Below are positions 23,201-34,553 of a stretch of 64,000 bases of DNA, in pieces. Below the pieces are notes generated by a model. It ran no database searches. It was not told the DNA's origin and was given only the letters and a program-made list of their open reading frames with translations. Origin of the DNA: Hordeum vulgare subsp. vulgare (lineage: Eukaryota; Streptophyta; Magnoliopsida; Poales; Poaceae); assembly GCF_904849725.1 (NCBI RefSeq), contig NC_058524.1:506338263-506402262 (forward strand). The letters run 5' to 3'. The position numbers were made by a program, and so were the translations under genes. How positions within the stretch are numbered: the first letter of the stretch is position 1; every line of letters starts with the position of its first letter.

Positions 23201-24619
23201 TGCGCAACACAGGGGCAGAGATATGGCTGCCGGAGGCTCTAGCGAGCGGGGAAAGGGCGCTCCATGGCTTTGCCGGCTACCAAGGGGCAAGGGCGCGAGG
23301 CTTTGGGAGACGTGGCGGATCAGGTGCTACGACATCAATACGCGCGCTGCGGGCCCGCTTTGGACACGCTCACCACCTTCTTGACAAAAAGCTTGGCATG
23401 GCTACAGGGTTCAGGTGGTCGCCGAAATCACCAGAGTGGGGTTTCGTGTCAAGACAAATGTTCTATACATCCTGGTTAGGCCAGTTGAGCAACTCTATAA
23501 GGGACACAAAATCCATGTCAAATGAGTACATGAACTCAAGGTGTTCGAAAAATGTCAAGGGCGCCTAGGGAGCTCTTCTGGCCACCAAAATTACCAGTCT
23601 CGGGGTCTCTTTAGGTGTTGGTCAGGAAGGCAAGGTTAGTTTGGCAAAAAGAAAAACTTGGAAATGAAATTTTTTGATAAAAACATTCCTGGCCAAAAAG
23701 TTGAGGCTAAATTTTACATGCATCTAAAATCCTCCAATGGGGCTCAACTCATGGACTTAAGGTTTTGGTAGGGTGGTATGTAAGCATGAAAAATATCAAG
23801 GCAATTAGAGCAAGGAAAACATGCAATTAGAGCAAGTAAAACATTTTTGTAGTACAAAGTACCAAAGTGGACCAGAACAGAAAACGAGTTGTTTTGCTAA
23901 ATTTTTCCAAGGCACGTGGTTGGATTTTTGCATAAAGGTGAATCTCATGCATCACTTGACATCCCCAAATTTTTATAGAATATTTGAAAGGTTATATCTA
24001 GGGGTTGTAGTACAAACTCCAATTTGGGCGAAAATAGAAAAGGAGTTAATGTGCTCAAATTTTTCAAAACAATTGGCTTAGTTCTTACAAAAACTTGATC
24101 TAGGAATATCACATGTCACCTACAGTTTTTAGAAAAAGTTATCAAAAGTTTGTAGTACAAAAACAAGCCCTTAAAGGAATTTAAAAATCATTTTTGAATA
24201 AAATAAACTTTGGCAAAAATATTAAAAATAAAATCTCCAATGAATTTGTGAGAAGAAAAGAAATGTCTTGATGCAAGCACTCATGTTCCAATATAATTTA
24301 AAAAAAACATTTAATTGGGGAAGAACTTTATACCTAGGAAAAAGGGGTGGTTCAGAAATCAATTGAAAACCCAGAAATACATATTTTAAACAAACATGGC
24401 CAAAGTAAAAAGGAATATCCCCATTTTTTTAAATAAAGAATTTAATATGGTCTCAAGTGAGGGCTGAAACACTAAATGATCTTTTAAAATGCTACTTGAA
24501 AAGGAAAGTTTTTGGAAAGATGCTTTTAAAAGAGTCACGAAGCAATTTATTTCTCAAAACATTTATTCAAGGCAATATTTTATTTCATAAAAATATCATT
24601 AAATTTTTGGGTTGTGACA
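20248..24619 (-). repeat. Downstream (3') LTR of family 2 element, complete
   Basis: On the minus strand it begins TGTCACAACCC and ends GGTCGCCACA, 4372 bp. It has no gene; ORFs in its GC-rich central part (22700-23480) are not supported. It keeps the uninterrupted versions of the sites where the sister LTR was hit by the Helitron (about 20959/20960) and the solo LTR (about 22405). The counterpart of the third breakpoint is about 22965. Confidence 0.85.
20801..20972 (-). repeat. Three-unit tandem repeat in family 2 LTR
   Basis: Three units of about 55-60 bp start at 20801, 20861 and 20918. Each has a GCCACAGTCGGGCGTC-like core, then a CACCA...AAAGGG(C/T)TTAT box and an AATAATAAA tail. The same array occurs in the sister LTR at 27201, 27261 and 27318, where the Helitron entered the AT-rich tail of the third unit. 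Confidence 0.75.
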
Positions 24620-24621
24620 AA

Positions 24622-24635
24622 CACTACCCCCCTTA
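24622..24635 (-). other. Polypurine tract of family 2 element
   Basis: The minus strand reads TTAAGGGGGGTAGTGT just before TGTCACAACCC, the LTR start. This is the expected plus-strand primer and shows that 20248-24619 is the 3' LTR. Confidence 0.8.
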
Positions 24636-25681
24636 AAAATTAATCTCGTCCCCAAGATTTGCTTAGGGAAAGAAAATAATTCACTCATGAGAACAAGGAA
24701 CAAGATCACTCAAATGCATGCGCAACAAGGCAATCATATAACACACTGTCACTCATATGCAGGTGCAAACAATGCAATCATATAATACATCGTCACTCAC
24801 CTAGCATCAGGAAAACATACTACTGGACTAACGTACACTCCGAGTGCGGTCAACGAGAAACGGACAAGGGGTTCCCGAGAAAATATTCACGATCGGGGAA
24901 AACACATTCTACTTCTCATAGAAGGAGTTCGGAGAATGTGTCCTCTTTTGTCTGGCAACAACGGCCTACCAAGGAAAATCTGTCAAATTTCCCAACATCA
25001 AGGGTGTGGAATCAATCCACTGACTATTCGGTCAACGCTCTTGGTGATGACCTGAAGGACAAGGGATGGTTACAGTAGGGCTTCTCTATACTGGGTTGCG
25101 AGGCAACATGGTTTCCATTGTGGGGTTGCATCCAGAATTTCCGGATGAATGAAAAATGGGCAGCCATGGGGAGGACTGGCTCAGGGTAGTGCACTTGGTG
25201 AGAAGTGCTAGGAGCAGTCATGGGTGGTCTCACTAGGTACCTGGTTTAGGGACACATAGTATAACACTGGTGTGCCGTGGGTCATCGGGTGGAAACTCGG
25301 GTATAAACTCCCAAGTGGCACATCATTCGGGTAGTTGGTTTGGTGGCTAGGTGGTCACGCCCAAAAATTTAATCTAAGGACACGTGGACTGTTCTATGCA
25401 AATCTACATTTAAGAACAAGGGCGTGCAGGCATCCTGCAGTTTTATTTAAAACAAGTTTTATCAGAAACACGCAAATACAAAGTTACATGCGACATTCGT
25501 ACTAAGGCCAAACAACTATTTTGACAGACTCGCTCCGCCATCATTGGCCTTTGAGCGGATGGACTCAGTAACCAATAAGGCTCCTCCATTTGCCATGGCT
25601 CCCGAGTCAACAGGGCCATGGAACGAGGATGCAGGGTTGCAGTGGAGATGACGTCTGAGAAGGCGCGCCCTTGGCATAGCT
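24636..25681 (-). other. Internal 3' region of family 2 element, little or no coding
   Basis: About 1 kb between the gag-like ORF and the polypurine tract. The minus-strand open stretches at 25443-25697 and 25516-25827 overlap the end of the gag-like frame and may be its shifted continuation. Nothing else is recognised. Confidence 0.5.
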
Positions 25682-26511
25682 TCATTGCAGAAGGCATCCA
25701 AACTGCGGTGAAGCTCCGCTGGGGTCATGGTTGGGCTGGCTAACATAAAGGCTAGGACAGACCTCCGGTATACCAATATGTCTTCCAACCAATATGGGTT
25801 GGTTGCTGGACGCGGTTGCGGCTTCATGGCTTTGCGGGGTCCAGCGAGCAGTTAGCGTGCGGTTCATGACCAGGTCAGAGGTGATCTTATCGATGAGTGC
25901 CTCCCGCGCTCTCAAATAGCACACAAGCTGCACCAAGGCAGGGTCTGCCTCAAGGTCTTTGCTAGAAACTTGGGTTGGAATACCATAGCCTTCATGACTA
26001 GGATAGTAGCAGAATGGTCGGCTATTCATCCATGGAGATAGATGTCGTAGCTGGACTATAGCCTCTCGAGCTGCAAGCTAACGGGCTTGGGCATCGCTGG
26101 TGGCTTCTCTACTAGTGAAATGGTGAGGGCACTCCGCGAGGGACTCCCTCCATAGATGTGCATCGAGGCCCAAAAGTGACGAATAACCGTACTCGCAGGC
26201 TCCTCATGTACAACATACACTGGAGGCTCTTCTATGCCAAAAACTTGGCGGTTGAGGTCGGCGAGGATGACTACGAAGTCTCCAGGCTCGGACGTGGTGG
26301 TCTTGTTACAAAGAATGTGGCCAGGCATGTTGCACGACAAGGGGGTTACTAGGGTAGTGGTCTCAAGGTTGCGGCTTGCTAGGTTGAGGCAAGGCCTTAC
26401 TATATATGGTAGGGAGTATTCTATCACACGATAGGGAATGCGACAACTCCGATGTTGGTCATAGACACACAGCTTAAGGGCTGGGCTGGCAGGTTGGGCA
26501 CAGACTGCCAA
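25682..26511 (-). pseudogene. gag-like ORF of non-autonomous family 2 element, frameshifted
   Basis: Two minus-strand open frames join into one protein of about 270 residues if one frameshift near 26065 is allowed: 26511-26056 (start MAVCAQPASPALKLC) and the next frame through 25682, which contains AAREAIVQLRHLSPWMNSRPF. Near the middle of the first part is a stretch with DFVVILADLNRQVFG and YVVHEEPASTVIRHFW. I know similar unclassified retrotransposon proteins from grasses, probably structural (gag-like), but no zinc knuckle or enzyme motif is visible. It is the only coding candidate in the element and lies just downstream of the primer site, where gag belongs. The function is inferred from position. 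Confidence 0.5.
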
Positions 26512-26627
26512 AAGGTGTCAGATGGCCACTATGGTTGGCTATTGGGTAGGCTAGGCTGGGTTGTGTATAAATAAATATCAGGGGTAGGGATAGCGACCTG
26601 ACTAAGATAGGTTTAGCCAATGGTCAA

Positions 26628-26644
26628 CCTGGCTCTCATACCAA
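26628..26644 (-). other. Primer binding site, tRNA-Met type with one mismatch
   Basis: The minus strand reads TTGGTATGAGAGCCAGG, starting a few bases after the LTR end at 26648. It differs from TGGTATCAGAGCC at one base. It fixes the minus orientation and identifies the right-hand copy as the 5' LTR. Confidence 0.82.
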
Positions 26645-26647
26645 GGT

Positions 26648-27358
26648 TGTGGCAACCGATTCCTGAGAAATTAATTTCCAGAAAATAGGTCTTTGTGTTC
26701 ACCAGCCCAAGGACTACTGTTAGCTTGTGGACACACACTTGATACACAATATCCAAGAAAAATACAAAATCTGGGTTACAAGACCATGAAGGTCTACTGG
26801 TTTAGACAAAAGTATGAGGTTGACGGCGGAAGCGACTCGAGGAATCTCCAGTGCCCATGGGACCCCATTCCGTCATGAACAACTGACTTGGATAAATTCC
26901 TATCTCACAAGGCTGCTATCCTGGACTCCTAGATTCCGGGGTTGACGGCATCGTGCTCCTCTCCGAATGCAATCTGGCCAAGACAATAGCCAGGGACAAG
27001 CGAGTGAGTACTTTGAATGTACTCACAAACATCAAGAAAACATATAAGTTAAATGATGTGAGATGCATGCATAGTCCACTTAATTACTCTATCATGCGAC
27101 AAGAATTAATTCACGGATGTATTCATGTGGATAAACTATTTTCACCAATGTTGTATAAACCAGCAAGGAAGGGTAACAACGAATAAGTAATAGCATGCAT
27201 GCCGCAGTCGGGCATCGGAGCAACACGGCCTAAAAGGCTCACATGCAAGTAATAATAGTTGCCACACTCGAGCGTCTCAGCGACACCACAGAAATGGCTA
27301 ATATTTACAATAAACATGCCGCAGTCGGGCGTCTAAGCGGCACCATAGAAAGGGCTTA
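26648..27358 (-). repeat. Family 2 5' LTR, segment 1
   Basis: Homologous to 20248-20959 of the sister LTR, starting TGTGGCAACC. It stops at the A of the A/T dinucleotide where the Helitron inserted. Confidence 0.88.
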
Positions 27359-27472
27359 TCTCTACCTAATAATAAAGCAAATACTATTTCTCGTTGTCTG
27401 TCGTGATAGTTTTGCAAAAACGTCCCCTGTTTTTGAGAAATCAAGCCACAGTCCACACTACTCACACGATAA

Positions 27473-28099
27473 GTGAAAAAAAATGTTTCATATGTAGCCC
27501 CCGTCATTGACTGCCTCGCACGAGAACATGGTTCCTCTGCCGGCACCGCCGCGCTACCACCTATCCTGTCTACGGTGCCCGCTGCCGCCGCCGACGCCCC
27601 CATGCATCCTCTGTGCGGTGCCCGCCTTCGCGGCCGTGCCCCTATCCATCCTATCTGCGTTGCACATCCTTGCTCGTCCATCGCTGAATCCGGTCGAGAT
27701 CGGAAATATCCACCGCATCTCGAGCACCCTCGATGGCACGCGCCTCCAACGTCCCGAGCATTAACGACCACCTCCGTGGGAGAGCTCCTCCTACCTCCAT
27801 ATGAGGCGCATGAGCGGAGCCTGACCATCACACGCTCATGGCCGTGGCCATCAGCAACCAGTGCGTTAGCGTTCGGCTATGGTCGGCCGTTGGTGATCCG
27901 TGAGGGACTTATCCTCCTAATCCGTGGCGAGGCGATATGGCGGCAAGGAGTAGAGGAAAGGGAGGACGGAAGGGGGAGGCACCAATGCTCCTCCAGCGAG
28001 GCAAGCTATGGTGGTGGGGTTGGGCGTTTCCCCACCGACGGAGCCCCGATCCTCCCGCGCAAGCACGCAAGGGCTCCAGGAGGCGGGGAAAGGCGATGA
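27473..28099 (+). other. Unrecognised ORF in the GC-rich 5' part of the Helitron
   Basis: 208 codons, rich in Ala, Pro, Arg and Gly, with no domain I know. Overlapping open frames on both strands (27298-27831 minus, 28008-28337 plus) show that GC content alone keeps frames open here. It may be a piece of a host gene's first exon captured by the Helitron, or nothing. The coding call is weak. Confidence 0.25.
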
Positions 28100-28339
28100 A
28101 GTAGTGGAGGTCGGCGTGAGGCAGATCCAGTCAGGATCCAACGCGGCCGCTAACTCATTGAGGAGACAGGACGAGTCAGGTATATCGCCCTATCCCTTAG
28201 CTCTTGATTCCCTCAGCTATCTTGAGATGCACCTGGATCTGGGTGATTGCATGGCCTTCATGGCTTTGGAATCGGCCTCTCGTTCAGAATGTGTTGAGGA
28301 TATCTTTTCCTTGCTAAGGATAGGACTGCACGTGTAGGT

Positions 28340-31300
28340 TCAACTCCATGAGCTTCAGTGGCAAGGACGGCTAGATCTATGACAAGTCGAGCATGCTAGT
28401 GCGCTCAGCTCCTCGGGACATGGTAGACATATCCTCTCTTTCATATCATGATAAGCAAGACATGTCTATATTGCATCTTACATCCATCAAATTGAGGAAT
28501 TGATCGTTGGTTTTGTGGCAGGTTTACATGAATGCTATTCTGGAGAAGGCAAAAAATCAGGAGCAAATAAAATAAATCCTCACACAAATAAATACACTAC
28601 CTGCAATGTAACAATTTTTTGAGAAGATGGCCAGAATTGTGTAGTTAATACATTGGAGGAGCATTCAGAAGGTGCAGTTGATATTCCCTTGCATCTGGCC
28701 CTCTCTTGTTAATAAATAATATTGCCTTTCTTTGAAAAAATGGGTCCTTTGATTTTTTACACTGAGTTATCTTTGTACCTTTTAAGTTTCACTGGGCGTG
28801 AAAAGGTCGAGAAAGTAGTCTAGCAGAACCAATTGCATTTTTAGGGTAATGGCTTTAGATTGGAGTGGGAAGATATAGATATGTGTTCTTTCCAACAAAA
28901 GAACAATGAATACAAATACAATCTTTTCTAGCATGGTTTGTTCCCAACCACCTGAGATTTCATAATCTCTCTAAAACAATTATTTCCTTTCATATGAATG
29001 CATTTTTAGCAGATGTTATTCTCATAGGTCTGTTATGTTTGCCAGGGTGGATATACTTTTAGATTGAATTTCTGGTGTGACCTTTACCTTGTTTGCTAGT
29101 TTCTTGGTCCTCTTTCTAGATATACCGTTGCTGACCAAAAATAATGACGTGCATGTTCCATCTCATTTTGTTCACTGCTTGTTGTCTCTGTAACTGGGGG
29201 TCTCCAAGTTTTGATTGCACCTATTAGAACGATTACACCTATTAGGTTGATGAACTGAATTTTGTCTATGTTGTGTTAGCAGTTGTCTAAAGTTTGTTGC
29301 ATATGAAACAGTAGGATTGTTCCGCTAACTCAATTTATTCAGGTTTCACCTCATGATATAATATTTGTGTAAATATGTTGACTTTGCACTGCAGTTGCTA
29401 ATAGAATTTATTTGACTAAACAACGTATGTCTAACACTATTTGAGACCGTCCCTCAAACTGCCACAATAGCTAACCAAGTACGACAAATTTTGCTTTTGC
29501 AACTTTGAGGCCATAACTACTCGTACCTCCAAATTATTATGGATCCTATTAACTTATTCATTACCTGCTATGTACAATGCTATTCACTCTGACACGGTCA
29601 CCTGTGCGTGCCGGAGAGCGATCAGTCCTTGCCTAGCTACATGTCCAGGATAGCGAAGACACGACACTTGTTGGTGAAGTAGGGTCATGCCCGCTTCACT
29701 AGGATATGCTCCCCCGAGGCCCCGAGTGTGTTAACTAATTCATCCTGCACTTCCATTCAACCAAATGTTCAGAAAAATGATAATTCACTAATTAATCAAT
29801 CAACAAAGGATCAATTGTTTGATCCTACTAGCTATATACTCCATCCATTCAATCCACTGTGCGTGTTCCCTTGCTCCTGCATGAGGGTCCTCTACATATT
29901 CTCGAGGTCTGATGGATATTATGGTTTCTCTGATATAATTAATGTTATCAATGAGGTGGTGACGGGTGTCTCAGTTTTCCCTGTTTTTTTACACTCGCCT
30001 TAGTTTTCCCTCTTATTTTCAATATTTCAATGTTAGAGTTTGCTAATTCAGTTTTCCTTTTTCTCTCTTTACTAGCACAAATGCCTGACGGAGATGCATA
30101 TGTTTCACATTCTTTTCATAAACATACACTTGTGCTAGCTTGCAGTACTAGATTGTGTGATTGTGTAGTATCCAGACCACTAATAATGCTTAAGTCCATT
30201 GCCTTGCCGTGTAATTGTGTTATATGCACACCAATACAAATACTCTTTGCTCTTGCTTGAGAGCACGTGTTGTACTTTATATCATGTAACAAAGATGTAA
30301 TCATATGCACACCAATACTAATCCTCTATGCTCTTTCTTGAGAGCAAGTGTTGTGATTTGTATCATCTAATGTAAACTCTATAAATAGAAATAGACTTTA
30401 GCACTGTAATGCAGTATGTAATTAGTAGTGGACTAATATATGTATTTGGTATACTTGTAGCTGCTTATTTATTGCTTGCACCATAAATACCAATACATTA
30501 CTATTGAAAATTCAAACATACTATCAGGAAAATGTAGAAACACATGCACTGGTCTCAACTAGCTCAAATGTCGTGCTACCATAGCCCTCCCCTAAGAGCA
30601 TTCATTCAACCCTACGGTAGAGTTGTTTCTGCACCCCGAGCACTCAACCCTATGATGGAGCTGGTGTTGCATCCCATTCGTTTTTCTAATGCATGGGCTC
30701 AAATCGTCTTTGTTTATCGGTTTAGTTTAGTAGCGCATCTTCTCATGATGGGATTTGTATTCTATTACACTAAAGAAACATCTATGCAGTTTTTGGGTTT
30801 GTTTTGATGTTCGTAGGAATCAATCATCAACTTGATGCCATATCCAAGAAAGGTGAGGCTGTTTCGTGGCGGTGCGCTCGAGCCATACTTCATGCCAATT
30901 GTTTAGGCACTTTTTGATTTGTATCACTACCACTGGCTTCATGTGCATACATAGATGTATGATGTGGATGTAAAAACTAAGTTTTGGATTAGTATCGTTC
31001 TTAATTCTCAAGAGCAAGTAGGACAATGTGTTGTCAATCTGAACAAATTGTACTACCTTCGTGAGTGGTTTCGTGGTAAATCTTAGTTTGTTGGTAATGG
31101 ACCTATGCTTTTTTTGTAATAATATGTTTTGAAGAGTTGTAGATGGAAATGTGTATATCATTAGGTGATTTGTTAAGAATTTTGATTTCTGTTGCAAATA
31201 ATAATTTTTCATCTTATTTTAATTTACTGTACTCCAAATTTGAAGGTTGATATTATACAAATTGTACCAAATTAACAAATATTGGTTCTGAGAAATTTGT

Positions 31301-31590
31301 TTGTATATAATAATCACGAACATTAGGAAGCAATTCATGGAAGGCAACCTCATGGTCTAGCTCAACAAGATTAATTTTTAAAGTTATGAATGTTCTCTTG
31401 TGCCGGTGTGGTTAAATGGCATTGCGGTGGGTGAGTTTATCACCTTAAGATTGACCATGTTCACACATGTGCGACAAGGTGAACGACCTACGTCACCGAC
31501 GAGAGAAAGAAGGATAACTATGAGACATCTCGGTTCCTGTATTCAAGTGGGTGAAACAAATTGTGTGTGTGGTGATTCGTTTTGATGTAA
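28340..31590 (+). other. AT-rich Helitron body, non-coding
   Basis: About 3.2 kb of AT-rich sequence without a supported ORF. It contains a local direct duplication (30222-30286 and 30303-30366) and intron-like T-rich stretches. No Rep/Hel residues were found. Confidence 0.5.
30222..30366 (+). repeat. Direct repeat inside the Helitron
   Basis: Two units of about 65 bp begin 'atatgcacaccaatac' at 30222 and 30303 (period about 81 bp) and share 'ttgagagca(c/a)gtgttgt'. They are about 85% alike by eye. Confidence 0.75.
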
Positions 31591-31599
31591 TTATTTTTG

Positions 31600-31619
31600 G
31601 CCTGGTGCAACGCACGGGC
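31600..31619 (+). terminator. Helitron 3' hairpin
   Basis: GCCTGGTGC-AAC-GCACGGGC folds into a stem of seven Watson-Crick pairs and one G-T pair, with one bulged G (31604) and a three-base loop. It is followed by 11 bases and the terminal CTAG. A hairpin 10-12 bases before CTRR is the standard Helitron transposition end signal. Confidence 0.9.
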
Positions 31620-31630
31620 ATTTGTACTAG

Positions 31631-33008
31631 TATTAATAATAAATATTGAATATCCAGGAGGTAGAACTGTCCCACGGATATTCAACAAACATAGTCATAG
31701 GGGTTAGTCGACAATAAAAATAATAGTTATGATCATCCACCAGATTTCATGATTAGTATCACGTTTTGGTTAACTTCCTCCGAAGTCCGACACTTGACTA
31801 GTCACCTAGTCGTCCTTGATCATGGACAAAACTACTCGAATAGTTTTGACTCTGCAAAGGGTGTACTCTTTACCCACGGCCCACGAGTTTCAATAGTCAC
31901 TCGGACTAATCCCATGTACGGTATTTTAGAAGTGAACTCTCAAAACCAGTACACACCCATTTTTCCACCGCGAAGACGTGACTTACCAGGGCAACGTTAC
32001 CATGCAAAAAAACCATAAGACAGGAAAGCTCCAACCTCGACTAGCATGGTATCAAATTCATACAGCGCGCTACAAGGGAAGGGCCATTCCCTCTCGTTCC
32101 CAGACCGGAAACACACATGCCCCGTGACCGGATAACTGGATTTAGTCCGAGGCCATGGATACCTTCATCCTGACCTCTCTACTTGGTGTCTACCTGGTAA
32201 TAGGTTTACGACCTACGAGACCGTATTCCCTTTTGGGAAAACCTGTGGCAGCATGAAAGGTAAGGTGACACACAGACACGACTCGATCTACGGTCGACTT
32301 CGGAGGTTTAAAATTTCCTGCAAGGTTAGTACCACACAATCTTGCTAAAAGAATTATTTCAGTGTTACTACCATCACAGCTCGGTATGCTCTCACTGACC
32401 ACTCTCGTCCCACAAGATGTCAGTCCATGGTCTCAGAATATCCACGACAAACCTCCCTCTGAGGTTGTCCAAACCAACATAGCATACCAGGCATGAGGTA
32501 GTACCCACTTACCATCTGCATCACTTAAAATCAATAACATACTTATCTCATGCACCCATCCCACGATATGATTTTATGTGGGGTTCTTAATCAATATAAC
32601 CAAAATCACGCATTCAAGGCATCACAGCAAACATCACACACTTAATGCAAAACAGAGTTCAAGATGCTTGCCTTTGGAGTTTGAGGAGGGTGATGTGCAC
32701 CACACAGTTCTTGAGGTGAGTCTCCTCTCTCCAAATCCTATTTAAAAAAATATTTGAATTAACACACAAACACAAAACAACACTCAAAATTTGTTTGAAA
32801 ATTTATGAAATAAATTTGTAACTAAACTAGAGGAAATTTTAGAGAGGTAGGAAGGCGCACTCACGGGCACATGTTTTCCAAGGGGAAAAGGTACTTCGGG
32901 GGCAGGCCCCAGCGGGAGCCAGGGTTGGCTCACCGACACGTAGGGCCCGCTTGTCGGGTTCTTATCCCACCTCCCGTGCATGCATGGGCAGGGAGCTCCG
33001 ACGAGGCT
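31631..33008 (-). repeat. Family 2 5' LTR, segment 2
   Basis: Continues the sister LTR from about 20960 to about 22405. It ends in the first copy of AGGCT before the family 1 solo LTR. Confidence 0.87.
33004..33008. repeat. Target site duplication of solo LTR, left (AGGCT)
   Basis: AGGCT is repeated at 37024-37028. The sister LTR has a single 'cgaggctagccggc' at about 22402-22415. Confidence 0.9.
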
Positions 33009-34349
33009 TGTGACTCCCTCGATTTAATCGTACGCTAACCATACACGCAAATGCGTACGATCAAACCCAAGAACTCACGGGAAGATATCACAACACAACT
33101 CTAGACACAAATATAATAACATCAGTTTCATATTACAAGCCAGGGGCCTCGAGGGCTAGAATACGAAAGCTCGATAAACACACGAGTTAGCGGAAGCAAC
33201 AATATCCGAGTACAGACATAAAACATGGGGTTCCTTTAGAGAAGGCTAGCACAAAAGATAAAACGATCGAACGAGGCGAGGCCTCCTGCCTGGGAACCTC
33301 CTAACTACTCCTGATCATCAGCGGCCTCCACGTAGTAGTAGGCACCGTCGGGGTAACAGTCGTCGGTGGCGGGGACCTCCATCTCCTGGGCTCCATCATC
33401 TGGTCGCAGCAAACGGATCGAGGGGACAATAGGGGGAGCATAGCATTGGTGAGTACTCATCCAAAGTACTCGCAAGTCTTACATCAGAACTATTCTAATT
33501 ATGCGTCCGTATCAAAGAAGGGGGTTATATGGGGACTGACTGCAGCAATGCGAGAATAGAGGGAGAAGGTCTAGTCCTATCGAAGACTAGCCTCTTCAGG
33601 GTCTTGCAGCAATAGACGAGAGTAGAACAGGGGTAACACATTAATAGTCATATTGTTGCAGCAATATTAAAGTGAGGTCACGCCTAAAGATCCTCCCTCG
33701 ACTCCCTGCGAGGAAGCAATCCCGAGGCAAACTAATTCCAGTTAAGTAACAATTGTAGTTGTAAAAGATCGGGGCACAACTCCAAGTCGTCCTGTAACCG
33801 TGGACACGGCTATCCGAATAGTTAATTTTCATCCCTGCAGGGGTGCACGACATGTCCCGTCACGCTCGATAACACTCTGGCCGGACATACTTTTCTGGGT
33901 CCTGCCCGGCCTCGGAATATCGACACGTCGCAGCCCCACCTAAGACTAATCAGAGAGGCCAGCCCGCCGGTCTAACTCCTAAGCACAAAGGGTTCGTGGG
34001 CCCAGTTCCCCTTCACGCTCCTGCACGTGGTGTGGGCGGCCGATGTCAGTCCTAGCATCCCTTAATCACAAGCGCGATGCATCTCGGGACCACTCGGGCG
34101 CGCGCCGCTACATTGCTGGCATCGGAAAAGCTTCGGCTGATACCGCGACGCCGAGTACCCATAATTCTTCCCGCGTAGCCGGTTAGTGCGAAAAGGTCTC
34201 GGACCAACCCAGATCAAATACCCAAATCCATTAACATTTTAATTAGGCCATCAACACAGTCTCACGGGAATCCACCCGTCTTACAACTAATCACCAATGA
34301 TCCCAGTAACCTGGTCGAGTCACTGTGTGGTTGTAACATCGGGGGGAAT

Positions 34350-34553
34350 CCGAGGTATCACCCTCGTTGGATTCCGAATGATGTACCCGTCAAGGTGGGC
34401 TTAGAGGAATCACCCTCGGGGGTCCCACAGTTGCGGGGTTGCACGATAGAGGCGTCATCGGGAATGGTGAAAGAGGAATCACCCTCGATAACCACGACCG
34501 ACTAGCTATACTACAGAGACATCATCTGGAGTACTTAGCGAGGTGTCACCCTC
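34350..34553 (-). repeat. Interspersed GAGG-N5-CCCTC palindromes in family 1 LTR
   Basis: GAGGTATCACCCTC (34352), GAGGAATCACCCTC (34404 and 34473) and GAGGTGTCACCCTC (34540) occur at spacings of about 52, 69 and 67 bp. The left-edge LTR carries the complement GAGGGTGATTCCTC at 517 and 637 and a worn copy near 583. Confidence 0.75.

Larger units (their letters stand above)
27359..31630 (+). mobile_element. Helitron, non-autonomous, 4272 bp
   Basis: It begins TCTCTACCTA and ends TTTGTACTAG (TC...CTRR), sits between a host A (27358) and T (31631), and has no target duplication. A hairpin lies 11 bases before the 3' end. The sister LTR at about 20950-20970 reads 'gcttatattaataa', exactly the two flanks joined, so the boundaries are fixed by an empty site. 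No Rep/helicase motif is seen, so it relies on a helper. A GC-rich 5' part (about 27480-28180) contrasts with the AT-rich rest and may be captured gene sequence. Confidence 0.92.

Noticed and set aside
22708..23479. Several + strand ORFs of 70-81 codons in the family 2 LTR
   Set aside because: They overlap in different frames, lie in GC-rich LTR sequence and are only partly kept in the sister LTR (37300-37585).
30544..31212. 87- and 130-codon ORFs in the AT-rich Helitron body
   Set aside because: No recognisable motif; no Rep or helicase residues.
34350..34553. CRISPR-like spaced palindromes
   Set aside because: Only four short motifs at irregular spacing within an LTR of a plant genome; reported as LTR palindromes instead.
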